From Sporosarcina sp. FSL W7-1349 (GTDB lineage Bacteria > Bacillota > Bacilli > Bacillales_A > Planococcaceae): 64,000 bases of DNA. The stretch is taken from contig NZ_JBBOOK010000003.1 in assembly GCF_038003045.1 (NCBI RefSeq), positions 186,001-250,000 of the forward strand. Direction: 5' to 3'. Below are positions 1-8,413 of this stretch, piece by piece. Every line of letters begins with the position of its first letter. Within the stretch, counting starts at the first letter, position 1. The notes beneath the pieces are model-generated. The model did no database searches. It saw only the letters and a program-made list of their open reading frames with translations, and had not been told where the DNA came from. The position numbers were made by a program, and so were the translations under genes.

Positions 1-823
1 ACCACTCATAAAATAAATCTTCCTCCGCGCCTTTATCAATTGCGGCATTAACCCAATTGTCCCAGTCTTCTTCACCTTTTCTAATTCCGACAGCCATCAA
101 TCCCAAGGCAAAGGGCTCTCCGACTACTTTTAAGTCTGGATTATTTTTCACAATATCATATAGCAAAATGTCGTCTTGAATCATCGCGACGCCTCTGCCG
201 CTTTTCAATGCTCTGACGCCTTCGGAAGTGTTATCGAGTTTTAACTGTTTCGTTGAAGGTGATAGCTCTTCTAATTCGATGCTTCCCATACTTCCTTTGA
301 TGGCAATGACTTCTTTGTCTTTTACGTCTTCCATTTTCGTGATATCGCTTTCATTTGGAACAAGAAATAAGACAGAACTATTGTAATATGGTTTAGAAAA
401 ATCGATCTGTTCTTTTCGTTCATCTGTAACTCCTAATGTAGCGATGAGTAAATCAATTTTCTTTGAAGTTAAAAAAGGAATCCGATTGGAGGCGGTTACG
501 GGAACGAATTCAATTGCATTCGGGTCACCAAAAGCATATTCGGCAAGCTGTTTGGCGAGGTCTATATCAAAACCATCATTTTCTCCCTTTTCATTAATGA
601 AGCCGAAGGGAGGGTAGTCCGCTTTTACACCAACGACTAATTTTCCTCTGTCTTTCACAAATTTCGGTAATTCGGGGAGGCCGTCAGCTGAAGCACTGTC
701 GCTGGAACCATTGCTTGATACGTCTGTTGCGGTATCTTCCGGCTCATCCGTTCCGTTCCCGCAGGCAGCTAAAATAATAAATAAAAATAAACAGATGGAA
801 CCGAATAAGAATTTCATTTTCAT
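1..823 (-). CDS. Amino-acid ABC transporter substrate-binding lipoprotein (partial)
   Basis: Read directly from the minus strand. The start at 823 follows an AGGAGGAG ribosome binding site, and the gene runs off the left edge of the window, so the C-terminus is missing. The N-terminus is a lipoprotein signal (hydrophobic core, lipobox LAAC), then an acidic Ser/Asp linker. The mature part opens with GKLVVGVKADYPPFGF and later has DLLIATLGVTDERK, the layout of family-3 periplasmic binding proteins for polar amino acids (PF00497). It lies 54 bp downstream of aspartase on the same strand, so an aspartate or glutamate ligand is likely by context. The permease and ATPase genes would lie outside the window. 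Confidence 0.85.
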   Translation of the reverse strand, partial: MKMKFLFGSICLFLFIILAACGNGTDEPEDTATDVSSNGSSDSASADGLPELPKFVKDRGKLVVGVKADYPPFGFINEKGENDGFDIDLAKQLAEYAFGDPNAIEFVPVTASNRIPFLTSKKIDLLIATLGVTDERKEQIDFSKPYYNSSVLFLVPNESDITKMEDVKDKEVIAIKGSMGSIELEELSPSTKQLKLDNTSEGVRALKSGRGVAMIQDDILLYDIVKNNPDLKVVGEPFALGLMAVGIRKGEEDWDNWVNAAIDKGAEEDLFYEW

Positions 824-877
824 TTGTATTCTCCTCCTAGTTTGTTTAAGTCTGTTCATTTATTTGTTAAACATCGT

Positions 878-2305
878 TTACACTTGTTTTAGTTTTTTAT
901 ACATACTGCCAATCAAGTTGTTTCTAGACGGATCGGCAAGCATCAGCGGGTCGAAAAGCTCATCTGCTTCCTCTTTCGTAAATAATCCTTTTTCTATCAC
1001 GATTGATTTAATTGATAAATCCTTTTTAAAAGCTTCCTTCGCAATATCACTGGCAGTTTCGTAACCAAATAATAAAGCCAACACCGTTGAATTTGCTAAA
1101 GACGATTCCGCGTATTCCAAGCAGACGTCTTTATTCGCTTGAATGCCTTTGACACATTTCTCTGTAAATAACTCAATGCCGTTCGTAAGTAATTCAAATG
1201 ACTCAAATAAGTTTTTGGCAATCAAATTATCCCAGACGTTTATGTTGGCCTCGCTTCGATCCACCGCCATGGTGATGACAGAATCATTTCCATACACTTG
1301 AAAACAGGCTTGCATCATCATCTCTGGCATGGCAGGATTGATTTTTCCAGGCATGATGGAAGAACCCGGTTGGACGGCAGGAATCGTAATTTCTGAAAAC
1401 CCTGCACGGGGGCCTGATGATAATAATCGGAAATCTGCTGCCATCGTAGATAATCCGGTCGCCAAACCTTTAAGAACAGCCGATATTTTTACATACAAAT
1501 CTGCATGCTGCATCCCGTCAAAAAAGTTATTGTTCTTCATAACAGGTATTTCGGAAACTTCACGAAGATACTCATATACTTTTTCTTCATAGCCAGGGGA
1601 TGTCCCAAGACCGGTTCCTACCGCTGTAGCGCCTAAAGTAATGGTTAAACAATAGTCTTTCAGGTTTTCCAACTCACTAATTTGCCTCTTAATAAAGGAG
1701 TGGTAGCCACTAAACTGTTGGCCCAGTGTAATAGGAACTGCATCTTGTAAACAGGTCCGCGCAATTTTCACGACATTACTGAATTCGGTTACTTTCACTG
1801 CCAACTCTCGCTCGATTGTATATACCATTTGGAGCAACTCTTTTATATACAGGTAGTTTGTCATTTTCATGGCGCTTGGAATGACATCATTTGTGGATTG
1901 TCCCATATTTACATGGACATTAGGATGAACTAGCACGTATCCTTTTTCTCCGGATAGAAGTTCATTGGCGCGATTGGCAATCACTTCATTGAGATTCATA
2001 TTTAGTGAAGTGCCGCCTGCTCCCTGGAATAGATCGATAGGAAATTGGCCTTGCATTTTGCCGTCCATAATCTCTTCCGCCGCTGTTACAATCGCCTCAG
2101 CTTTCTTTTTTTCAAGGACACCGATGGCCGAATTTGCTAGAGCAGCAGATTTTTTGATAGCTGCTAAACACCAGATTACATCCGGGTAATTTTCAAACGT
2201 TCTACGTGAAATAGAACAATTTTGACGGGCTCTTTCTGTTTGAATGCCATAGTATAACTCATCATGTAAATACAGTTCGCCTAATGAATCCTTTTCAAGT
2301 CTCAT
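878..2305 (-). CDS. aspA: Aspartate ammonia-lyase (aspartase)
   Basis: Deaminates L-aspartate to fumarate and ammonia in the cytoplasm. The 475 residues are the usual aspartase length. The fumarase/aspartase signature GSSIMPGKINPAMPE sits near residue 316, and the substrate-binding GQSTNDVIPSA motif lies near residue 135, as in class II fumarase-superfamily enzymes. Class II fumarase is the main alternative; pairing with an amino-acid binding lipoprotein directly downstream favours aspartase. The start is an ATG behind a weak purine-rich stretch. A 6-5-6 inverted repeat lies about 70 bp upstream. Confidence 0.85.
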   Translation of the reverse strand: MRLEKDSLGELYLHDELYYGIQTERARQNCSISRRTFENYPDVIWCLAAIKKSAALANSAIGVLEKKKAEAIVTAAEEIMDGKMQGQFPIDLFQGAGGTSLNMNLNEVIANRANELLSGEKGYVLVHPNVHVNMGQSTNDVIPSAMKMTNYLYIKELLQMVYTIERELAVKVTEFSNVVKIARTCLQDAVPITLGQQFSGYHSFIKRQISELENLKDYCLTITLGATAVGTGLGTSPGYEEKVYEYLREVSEIPVMKNNNFFDGMQHADLYVKISAVLKGLATGLSTMAADFRLLSSGPRAGFSEITIPAVQPGSSIMPGKINPAMPEMMMQACFQVYGNDSVITMAVDRSEANINVWDNLIAKNLFESFELLTNGIELFTEKCVKGIQANKDVCLEYAESSLANSTVLALLFGYETASDIAKEAFKKDLSIKSIVIEKGLFTKEEADELFDPLMLADPSRNNLIGSMYKKLKQV

Positions 2306-2373
2306 CGTTGCTTCATCCTTTCATAAATAAAAAGTATGGAATCTAAACTTCAAGTTAACCTCCTCGACTTTTT

Positions 2374-2390
2374 ATCTCATATTGTGAGAT
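2374..2390. promoter_or_regulatory. Inverted repeat upstream of aspA
   Basis: ATCTCA-N5-TGAGAT, a perfect 6-5-6 inverted repeat about 70 bp upstream of the aspA start. It could be an operator for aspartase expression; no regulator is identified. Confidence 0.3.
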
Positions 2391-2593
2391 GATGTCTTGT
2401 TATATGAGTTGTTTTGAATAGTAACACAAATTAATTAACGAGGCAAGAGAATTTTTAGAAAAGTTAGAAGGTTGGTGATACATCAGTTTTCGCTGGTATT
2501 TATTTGTTGGTGATTCATGTAGCCAATAGCTTATCTATACACTTTGAGGTGGAAGGAAAACTATGAAGAGCTCCAATTTAGGGCTAACATGAC

Positions 2594-2628
2594 GTAAAAA
2601 AGCAGCCACTATCGGCTGCTTTTTACGT
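2594..2628 (-). terminator. Intrinsic terminator after the LysR gene
   Basis: The arms GTAAAAAAGCAGCC and GGCTGCTTTTTAC form a strong stem with a 6-nt loop. It lies about 50 bp past the LysR stop codon. The A-rich and T-rich arms allow termination in both directions. Confidence 0.75.
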
Positions 2629-2677
2629 TAGTCTATTTAGTTAGTCCGTTGATAGGAGGTGAAAATACGATAACCGT

Positions 2678-3544
2678 TCACCCAGGTAGTTCTTGAGTTT
2701 GTAAAAATTCAAGAAATGCTTGGATTGCGGAGTAGTGGGCCGATTCTTTGGAAGCATATAACCAGGTTTCTCTTGCCATGGGCTCATTCAAATGATTCGT
2801 CAGCGGTATTCGCCATAAGTCATCTTCCTTTGTTAAGCCCAGTTCTGTAATTAGTGCATACCCAAGTCCTGCCCGCACGATCTCCAAGCATACATCCGCA
2901 TTGTCCACATTCATCGTAACGTATGGCGGCTTCTGGAAATTTTTAGACCACCACATATCAATCATCGTTTTTAACGATTGGTTTGTTTGGTAGTGAATTC
3001 TCGGTAAGGAAGGCAAGTTTTCCAACTCAATTGCCTCTTTGGAAACAATATAAATCTTTTCTTTTGTAAGGAATTGTTTGTAATGCAGCCATTCCAAATC
3101 CTCTCTCAAAAATGCTACGTGGATTTTCTCCTTGATTAATAAATCGATTAAATAGGGACTGAATCCGGTGAACACATGAGGTTCCACATCTGGATACTCC
3201 TTTAAAAACTTTGTTAACAATTCGGGCAACACATATTGAGCAATTGCGTTGGAAGCTCCAATGTAAATTTTTCCTTTGACGGCGTTTTCCATCGAATAAA
3301 CATGCTCTCTTGCCTGCTGTAATTCTTGTAGCATCCTGGCTGCATATTGCACCACGTATTCGCCTTGGGCATTTGGTTTCATCCCTTTATTCCCACGGAC
3401 GAATAAGGCCGTTCCGAACTCATTTTCAATTTTACTGACACGGTACGTGAGGGCGGGTTGAGTGATGAAGAGCTCTTCCGCCACTTGCGATATATTCTTC
3501 CCTTCTCCAAGCTTTGTGAGCAAAATCCAATCTCGTTCATCCAT
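2678..3544 (-). CDS. LysR-family transcriptional regulator
   Basis: 288 residues: an N-terminal winged helix-turn-helix (about residues 4-62, with NISQVAEELFITQPALTYRV) followed by a LysR substrate-binding domain. It is transcribed divergently from the catabolic/TRAP operon across a 144-bp gap that contains an inverted repeat, the classic arrangement for a LysR activator of the divergent operon. The inducer is probably the substrate or an intermediate of that operon. Family call is firm; the target is inferred from position. Confidence 0.85.
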   Translation of the reverse strand: MDERDWILLTKLGEGKNISQVAEELFITQPALTYRVSKIENEFGTALFVRGNKGMKPNAQGEYVVQYAARMLQELQQAREHVYSMENAVKGKIYIGASNAIAQYVLPELLTKFLKEYPDVEPHVFTGFSPYLIDLLIKEKIHVAFLREDLEWLHYKQFLTKEKIYIVSKEAIELENLPSLPRIHYQTNQSLKTMIDMWWSKNFQKPPYVTMNVDNADVCLEIVRAGLGYALITELGLTKEDDLWRIPLTNHLNEPMARETWLYASKESAHYSAIQAFLEFLQTQELPG

Positions 3545-3612
3545 ATGATCCTCTCCGATATAAAAAAAATTTATATGACTTTATAAAAATCGCTTAGTAT
3601 GAATTATAAAAC

Positions 3613-3654
3613 CTATTCACTATAATTGACAGGGAATAGTCAGTAAATTATTTC
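3613..3654 (+). promoter_or_regulatory. Divergent promoter with LysR-type operator
   Basis: TTGACA at 3626-3631, a 17-bp spacer, then TATTTC give a plausible promoter for the operon at 3689. The inverted repeat CTATTC-N15-GAATAG (3613-3639) overlaps the -35 element, a suitable place for a LysR-type activator or repressor. The -10 match is poor, which would suit an activator-dependent promoter. Confidence 0.4.
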
Positions 3655-3688
3655 GCATCTGTAGCGATTAAGTTTCGGAGGGCAAAAC

Positions 3689-4573
3689 ATGGGTATTAAG
3701 GTAGGCGTCATTGGTCTAGGAAATATGGGCGGTGCCATCGCGGAAATATTATCTTCCCAATATGAAGTGGTCGGGCTTGACATTGATGAGTCAAGAAGGG
3801 AAGCGATGAAAGCGTTTGAAATTGAAACCACCGATTCTCTCGCAGAATTAGCCAAACAGGCGGAGGTAATCTTTTTATCAATGCCGAGAGCTTCCATCTC
3901 GAAAAGCATTATTGAAGAAATAAGTCCTATGTTGGCAAAGGGCTCCACGATTATCGAAACAAGCACCGTCCTTCCATCAGAAGTGACTGAGTTCCGCAGT
4001 ATGTGTTGGGCTCATGGTGTCCGTTTAATAGATGCTGCCATTCTAGGCGGCGTAGGTCACATGAAAAACAAACAAGCGAATTTGCTTGTCGGAGATTCGG
4101 ATGGAGTCGTCAATCAAATCATCGACATTCTGCAGGCCGTTTCTGCAGAAGTCCAAGTGATGGGGCCAATCGGGGCTGGTATGTCAGCAAAAATTATTAA
4201 TAATGGTGTAGCACATGGTGTTATGTCGATTATTGTGGAAGCGGCCGCACTTGGTGTCAAGCTTGGGATTCAACCCGAAAAGGTGTATGAATTGCTAAGT
4301 GGCGAAACAGCGCTTCTTCGTCCACTAACACATCGTTACCACGAGCGGATTCAGAATGGGGAATACGAAGGCGGTATGTCTACACGTAACGCCCGAAAAG
4401 ATTCCATGCTCTTTTTGAAGTTAGCGCAAGAAAATGATATACCGCTTTTCTCTATCCAAGCTGCACATTCAGTCTATGAGATAGCAACAGGTGAAGGATA
4501 TGGCGATTTGGATTACGCGGCAATTGCGAAACTGTGGGAAAACTGGTCTGATATTAATTTCGCAAAATCATAA
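3689..4573 (+). CDS. NAD(P)-dependent beta-hydroxyacid dehydrogenase family protein
   Basis: 294 residues of the 3-hydroxyisobutyrate dehydrogenase/GLYR family. The Rossmann motif GLGNMG is at residues 9-14, and the conserved catalytic lysine lies in GAGMSAKIINN near residue 168. The C-terminal all-helical domain is present, so the gene looks intact. Family members interconvert a beta- or gamma-hydroxyacid and its semialdehyde. As first gene of an operon that continues with an aldehyde dehydrogenase and a lactonase-like protein, it probably oxidises a hydroxyacid to the aldehyde used by the next enzyme. Substrate unknown. Confidence 0.85.
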   Translation: MGIKVGVIGLGNMGGAIAEILSSQYEVVGLDIDESRREAMKAFEIETTDSLAELAKQAEVIFLSMPRASISKSIIEEISPMLAKGSTIIETSTVLPSEVTEFRSMCWAHGVRLIDAAILGGVGHMKNKQANLLVGDSDGVVNQIIDILQAVSAEVQVMGPIGAGMSAKIINNGVAHGVMSIIVEAAALGVKLGIQPEKVYELLSGETALLRPLTHRYHERIQNGEYEGGMSTRNARKDSMLFLKLAQENDIPLFSIQAAHSVYEIATGEGYGDLDYAAIAKLWENWSDINFAKS

Positions 4574-4587
4574 AGGAGGATCCTAAC

Positions 4588-6054
4588 ATGGAACACTATC
4601 AAATGCTCATTAACGGACAATGGAGAGAAGCTTCTACGAAAGAGACTTTGCCTGTCATCAATCCTTATGACAAGCAACAATGGGGAACCATTCCGCAAGC
4701 TTCGAAAGAAGATGTGGAAGAAACTATTGATGCGGCGCAGACTGCATTCCATTCCGTATGGAAACATACAAACGGCTTTAAACGGGCAAACTGTATGTTA
4801 AAGCTAGCAGATTTAATTGAAGAGCATGCGGAAGAACTTGCGATTCATGAAACGAAAGATAATGGTAAAGTGATTAGGGAAACGAAAAAGCAAGTTCCAT
4901 TTACCGCCCGGGCTCTTCGTTTTTTTGCAGGCTATGCAGATAAGATCTACGGAGAGACCATTCCGCTTGATAATATGAATCTTTTCGATTACACGATGCG
5001 CGAACCGGTGGGGGTAGCTGTACTAATTACCGCATGGAATTCTCCGATGCAGCTTCTTATGAATAAGCTTGCCCCTGCATTAGCTGCCGGGAATTGCGTC
5101 ATTGTCAAGCCGTCAGAACATGCTTCGGTCTCTACTTTGCTTTTTGGTAAACTAGTCGAGCAAGCAGGTTTTCCGCCAGGGGTCATCAATATTGTAACGG
5201 GTAATGGTAAAGTAGGTGCTTTGTTAACGAGTTCGGAACGGGTTAACAAGATCAGCTTTACAGGTGGAACATATTCAGGTCGGTTGATCGGTAAAAGTGC
5301 AGCGGACCATTTTACTCCTTTGACTTTGGAACTCGGTGGTAAATCTCCTAATATTATTTTTGAGGATGCGGATTTGGAAAAAGCCATTCCAGGCGCGATG
5401 GCCGGTATTTTTGCTTCGACTGGACAAACCTGCATTGCTGGATCTCGTTTACTCGTTCACGAATCGATTTACAACGAGGTCGCGGAAAAGTTGGCGGAAC
5501 GCGTACGTAAAATTAAATTAGGAAATCCGATGGACGAAACGACCGAGATGGGACCAGTTGCCAATGAAAATCAATACCTTTCGATCAGCAAAATGATTGA
5601 AGATGTAGAAGCGGAAGGGGCTAAAGTATTAGTAGGTAACGAAGGTGACTTGCCAGAGAATGGATACTTTATACGTCCGATGATTGTCATCAATGTAGAA
5701 AACTCCATGAAGATCGCACAAGAAGAAGTGTTTGGCCCGGTCTTAAGCATTATTTCTTTTAAAGATGAAGATGAGGCTGTCCGTATTGCAAATGATTCTA
5801 AATACGGTCTTGCATCAGGTATTTGGACGTCCGATTTAGCCCGTGCCCATCGGGTAGCGAAGCAATTGGAAGCTGGAACCGTTTGGGTGAATACGTATCG
5901 AACGAGCGCTGTACAAGCTCCATTTGGCGGGGTGAAACAAAGCGGTTATGGCCGTGAACGCGGTTTCCATTCACTCATGGATTATACACGTGTGAAAAAT
6001 GTCATGATAGATTTGTCAAATGAGACTAGAGATCCATTTTCTATTAATGTATAA
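4588..6054 (+). CDS. NAD(P)-dependent aldehyde dehydrogenase
   Basis: 488 residues, full ALDH-superfamily length. The general-base glutamate is in LELGGKSPN (about residue 250) and the catalytic cysteine in GQTCIAGSR (about residue 282); cofactor motifs such as FTGGTYSGR are present. The start follows AAAGGAGGATCC, 14 bp after the dehydrogenase stop. In context it would oxidise the semialdehyde made by the upstream dehydrogenase to a carboxylic acid. Succinate-semialdehyde, betaine-aldehyde or similar substrates are possible; sequence alone does not decide. Confidence 0.88.
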   Translation: MEHYQMLINGQWREASTKETLPVINPYDKQQWGTIPQASKEDVEETIDAAQTAFHSVWKHTNGFKRANCMLKLADLIEEHAEELAIHETKDNGKVIRETKKQVPFTARALRFFAGYADKIYGETIPLDNMNLFDYTMREPVGVAVLITAWNSPMQLLMNKLAPALAAGNCVIVKPSEHASVSTLLFGKLVEQAGFPPGVINIVTGNGKVGALLTSSERVNKISFTGGTYSGRLIGKSAADHFTPLTLELGGKSPNIIFEDADLEKAIPGAMAGIFASTGQTCIAGSRLLVHESIYNEVAEKLAERVRKIKLGNPMDETTEMGPVANENQYLSISKMIEDVEAEGAKVLVGNEGDLPENGYFIRPMIVINVENSMKIAQEEVFGPVLSIISFKDEDEAVRIANDSKYGLASGIWTSDLARAHRVAKQLEAGTVWVNTYRTSAVQAPFGGVKQSGYGRERGFHSLMDYTRVKNVMIDLSNETRDPFSINV

Positions 6055-6081
6055 TTTTCATTTGTAAAAAGGGGTGTTAGC

Positions 6082-6849
6082 ATGAATGCAGAGTATCCAG
6101 TTATTTATCCGTTACAGGTGGGTGTCTTAAACATTGAGAAATCCCAATTCGTATATGGTCGGCATTATGGGACTAAAATTGACGCACCGGTTTTAATGTT
6201 CGTCATTAAGACTAAAGACCAGAATATTCTCGTTGATACGGGACCATGTGAACCTGAACGGGCTATGAAATATCATGGGTTTCTATTGCAAGATGAAGAG
6301 ATGCGCCAGGAAAATGCACTACAAAGTATTGGGTTGACTCCTGAGGACATTGACGTGGTGATTTTCACACATTTGCACTGGGATCATTGTTGCCGATGCG
6401 ATATATATACCAATGCTACGTTCGTCGTGCAAAAAAGAGAGCTCTTGTATGCCATTTGTCCGAACGATGTTCAAAAAGCGCAGTATGAAATTGGAATCAG
6501 TGGTATTGAACCGCCATGGATAAAAGTATTACAGAAAATTGAAGTAGTAGAAGGCGACCAATACGATTTTATGGAAAATATCCATCTGATCACTTTGCCT
6601 GGACACTCTCCTGGTTTTATGGGAGTCCTTGTCAATACAAGCGAAGGAGATTACTTAATTGCAGGGGATACTATCCCATTGATGGAAAATTGGCATGGAG
6701 ATGAAAAGCTGAAGCATATTCCAAACGGCCTACATATTGATTTGAATGAATATGAAGAAACGTTTAAGAAAATGGAGAAGTTTTCAGCTGAATTACTGGC
6801 AGGACATGATTTTTCAGTATTGAACCAACGGCAATATCCGAATAGATAA
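6082..6849 (+). CDS. Metallo-beta-lactamase-fold lactonase-like hydrolase
   Basis: 255 residues with the dinuclear metal site of the N-acyl-homoserine lactonase group: THLHWDH near residue 95, the histidine of LPGHSPG, the aspartate of IAGDT and the final LAGHD. It is not secreted. AttM/AiiA-type relatives open gamma-lactones. Set between hydroxyacid and aldehyde dehydrogenases and a TRAP transporter, a nutritional lactonase is more likely than a quorum-quenching role, but other hydrolase activities are possible. Confidence 0.75.
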   Translation: MNAEYPVIYPLQVGVLNIEKSQFVYGRHYGTKIDAPVLMFVIKTKDQNILVDTGPCEPERAMKYHGFLLQDEEMRQENALQSIGLTPEDIDVVIFTHLHWDHCCRCDIYTNATFVVQKRELLYAICPNDVQKAQYEIGISGIEPPWIKVLQKIEVVEGDQYDFMENIHLITLPGHSPGFMGVLVNTSEGDYLIAGDTIPLMENWHGDEKLKHIPNGLHIDLNEYEETFKKMEKFSAELLAGHDFSVLNQRQYPNR

Positions 6850-6864
6850 GAGGGGGAAACAAAA

Positions 6865-7884
6865 ATGAAGAAATTAATGACAATTCTTATGTTCGCTTGC
6901 GTGATGCTAGTTATCTCTGCTTGCGGATCAAAAAATGAAACAGAATCACCAAAAGAGAATACGGGTGGCGGCGAAAAGATTAGAATTTCTATCGGCCATA
7001 TCAATCCAGAAACCGAAGAAGCACAGTTCCACAAAGGCATTGAGAAATTTATTGAGCTTGTAGATCAAAAGACTGATGGCGCAATAACATTTGAAGTCCA
7101 TCCAAACGGTGAATTGGGTGGAGAGCGTGAAATGATCGAAGCAACACAACTCGGGACTTTAGATATGGTTGTAGCTTCTACAGGTCCACTTGGAAACTTT
7201 GCGAAAAAATCGTTAGCATTGGATTTCCCGTTTTTATTCAAAGATAGAGAGCATGCGTATGAAGTGTTAGATGGAGAAATTGGTGCAGAAATCGATCAAC
7301 AAATTGAAGAGAATGGTTTTTATAATCTAGCTTGGTGGGAAACAGGCTTCCGTCAGTTGTCAAACAATCAACATCCTATTGCAAAACCGGAAGATTTGAA
7401 AGGTCTTAAAATCCGGACAATGGAGAACCCTGTCCATCTTGACGCGTTTAAAGCGTTTGGCGCATCTCCAACACCAATGGCATTTACGGAGTTGTATACA
7501 GGATTGGAACAGGGAGTTGTCGATGGACAAGAAAACCCATTAACGGTAATTGTTCCAAATAAATTGTATGAAGTACAAGAGTATTTAACAATATCGAATC
7601 ATGTATATAGCCCGGGCGTTGTTCTAATCAATAAAGGAAAGTTTGATGGCCTTTCACCTGAAATTCAACAAGCGATCCAAGAAGCTGCCACGGAAGCACG
7701 TGATTATGAGCGGAAGTTTGTTTCCGATTTGGAAGAAGAACTTGTCCAAGTTATGAAGGATCAGGGCGTTGCGGTGGAAGAAAACTTCGACTATGATGCG
7801 TTTTTCAAAGTAACTCAATCGATTTACCAAAAATATGATGCAGAACACGGTGAGATTTTAAATAAAATCCTAGAATTACAGTAA
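6865..7884 (+). CDS. TRAP transporter solute-binding lipoprotein (DctP family)
   Basis: 339 residues with a lipoprotein signal ending in the lipobox ISAC, then a DctP-type domain (PF03480). Family hallmarks include GELGGEREMIE, the MENPVHLDAFKAFGASPTPMAF region, which contains the arginine-adjacent carboxylate-binding segment, and GLEQGVVDGQENP. It captures an organic anion outside the membrane for the two following TRAP membrane subunits. RBS AGAGGGGG is 16 bp after the lactonase stop. The ligand is unknown but is probably the carboxylate fed into this operon. Confidence 0.92.
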   Translation: MKKLMTILMFACVMLVISACGSKNETESPKENTGGGEKIRISIGHINPETEEAQFHKGIEKFIELVDQKTDGAITFEVHPNGELGGEREMIEATQLGTLDMVVASTGPLGNFAKKSLALDFPFLFKDREHAYEVLDGEIGAEIDQQIEENGFYNLAWWETGFRQLSNNQHPIAKPEDLKGLKIRTMENPVHLDAFKAFGASPTPMAFTELYTGLEQGVVDGQENPLTVIVPNKLYEVQEYLTISNHVYSPGVVLINKGKFDGLSPEIQQAIQEAATEARDYERKFVSDLEEELVQVMKDQGVAVEENFDYDAFFKVTQSIYQKYDAEHGEILNKILELQ

Positions 7885-7912
7885 GCACTTCTTTTTGAAA
7901 GGTGCGGCATAT

Positions 7913-8413
7913 ATGAAAAAAATACTTAATTTTATTGATGGCATAAATAGAATTTTGTTATTACTATTAGGTGTTTTTTTAAGCATTATGATTGGTGTCC
8001 TATCGGTTCAGGTTCTGTCCCGAACCTTGATAGGACACTCGATCCCTTGGTCGGAAGAGCTTGCCCGATTTTTAATGATTTATTTAGTTTTTATCGGTGC
8101 GGCTCTTGCCTTAAGAAAACAACAACTAATTGCGATCGAATTTGTGGCGGAAAAAGCAAAATTCAACACTAGAAGATTCCTGAAGATTACATCTAATGTC
8201 ATCGGTATTGTGTTTTTTGGCGTGATATTCGTCCAGGGACTTGAGGTCATGGCTAGAGTACAAACACAGGTTTCGGCAGCTTTACAATTGCCGATGTCTG
8301 TTGTCTACGCAGCGTTGCCAATAGGTGCTGTCCTATTAACGATGAATGCTATAGCAGTGATCATAGAATTAGGGATTGCATCAGAGGACAAAAACATGGA
8401 GGTTGAAAAATAA
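7913..8413 (+). CDS. TRAP transporter small membrane subunit (DctQ family)
   Basis: 166 residues with four predicted membrane helices and the DctQ signature SIPWSEELARFLMIYLVFIGAALA. An in-frame TTG lies at 7895, but ATG 7913 has GAAAGGTG about 8 nt upstream and gives a normal N-terminus (MKKILNFIDG), so it is preferred. Its stop overlaps the start of dctM (TAATG), indicating translational coupling. Confidence 0.88.
   Translation: MKKILNFIDGINRILLLLLGVFLSIMIGVLSVQVLSRTLIGHSIPWSEELARFLMIYLVFIGAALALRKQQLIAIEFVAEKAKFNTRRFLKITSNVIGIVFFGVIFVQGLEVMARVQTQVSAALQLPMSVVYAALPIGAVLLTMNAIAVIIELGIASEDKNMEVEK

Larger units (their letters stand above)
2306..2677. other. Intergenic region between aspA and the LysR gene
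   Basis: A 372-bp stretch with no credible gene. It holds the aspA leader (minus strand), an inverted repeat at 2374-2390 and a hairpin at 2594-2626 that ends the LysR transcript. Nothing else with coding character was seen on either strand. Confidence 0.6.

Noticed and set aside
711..1064. Plus-strand open frame antisense to the binding-protein start and aspA end
   Set aside because: It lies opposite two well-supported genes and has no SD or recognisable domain.
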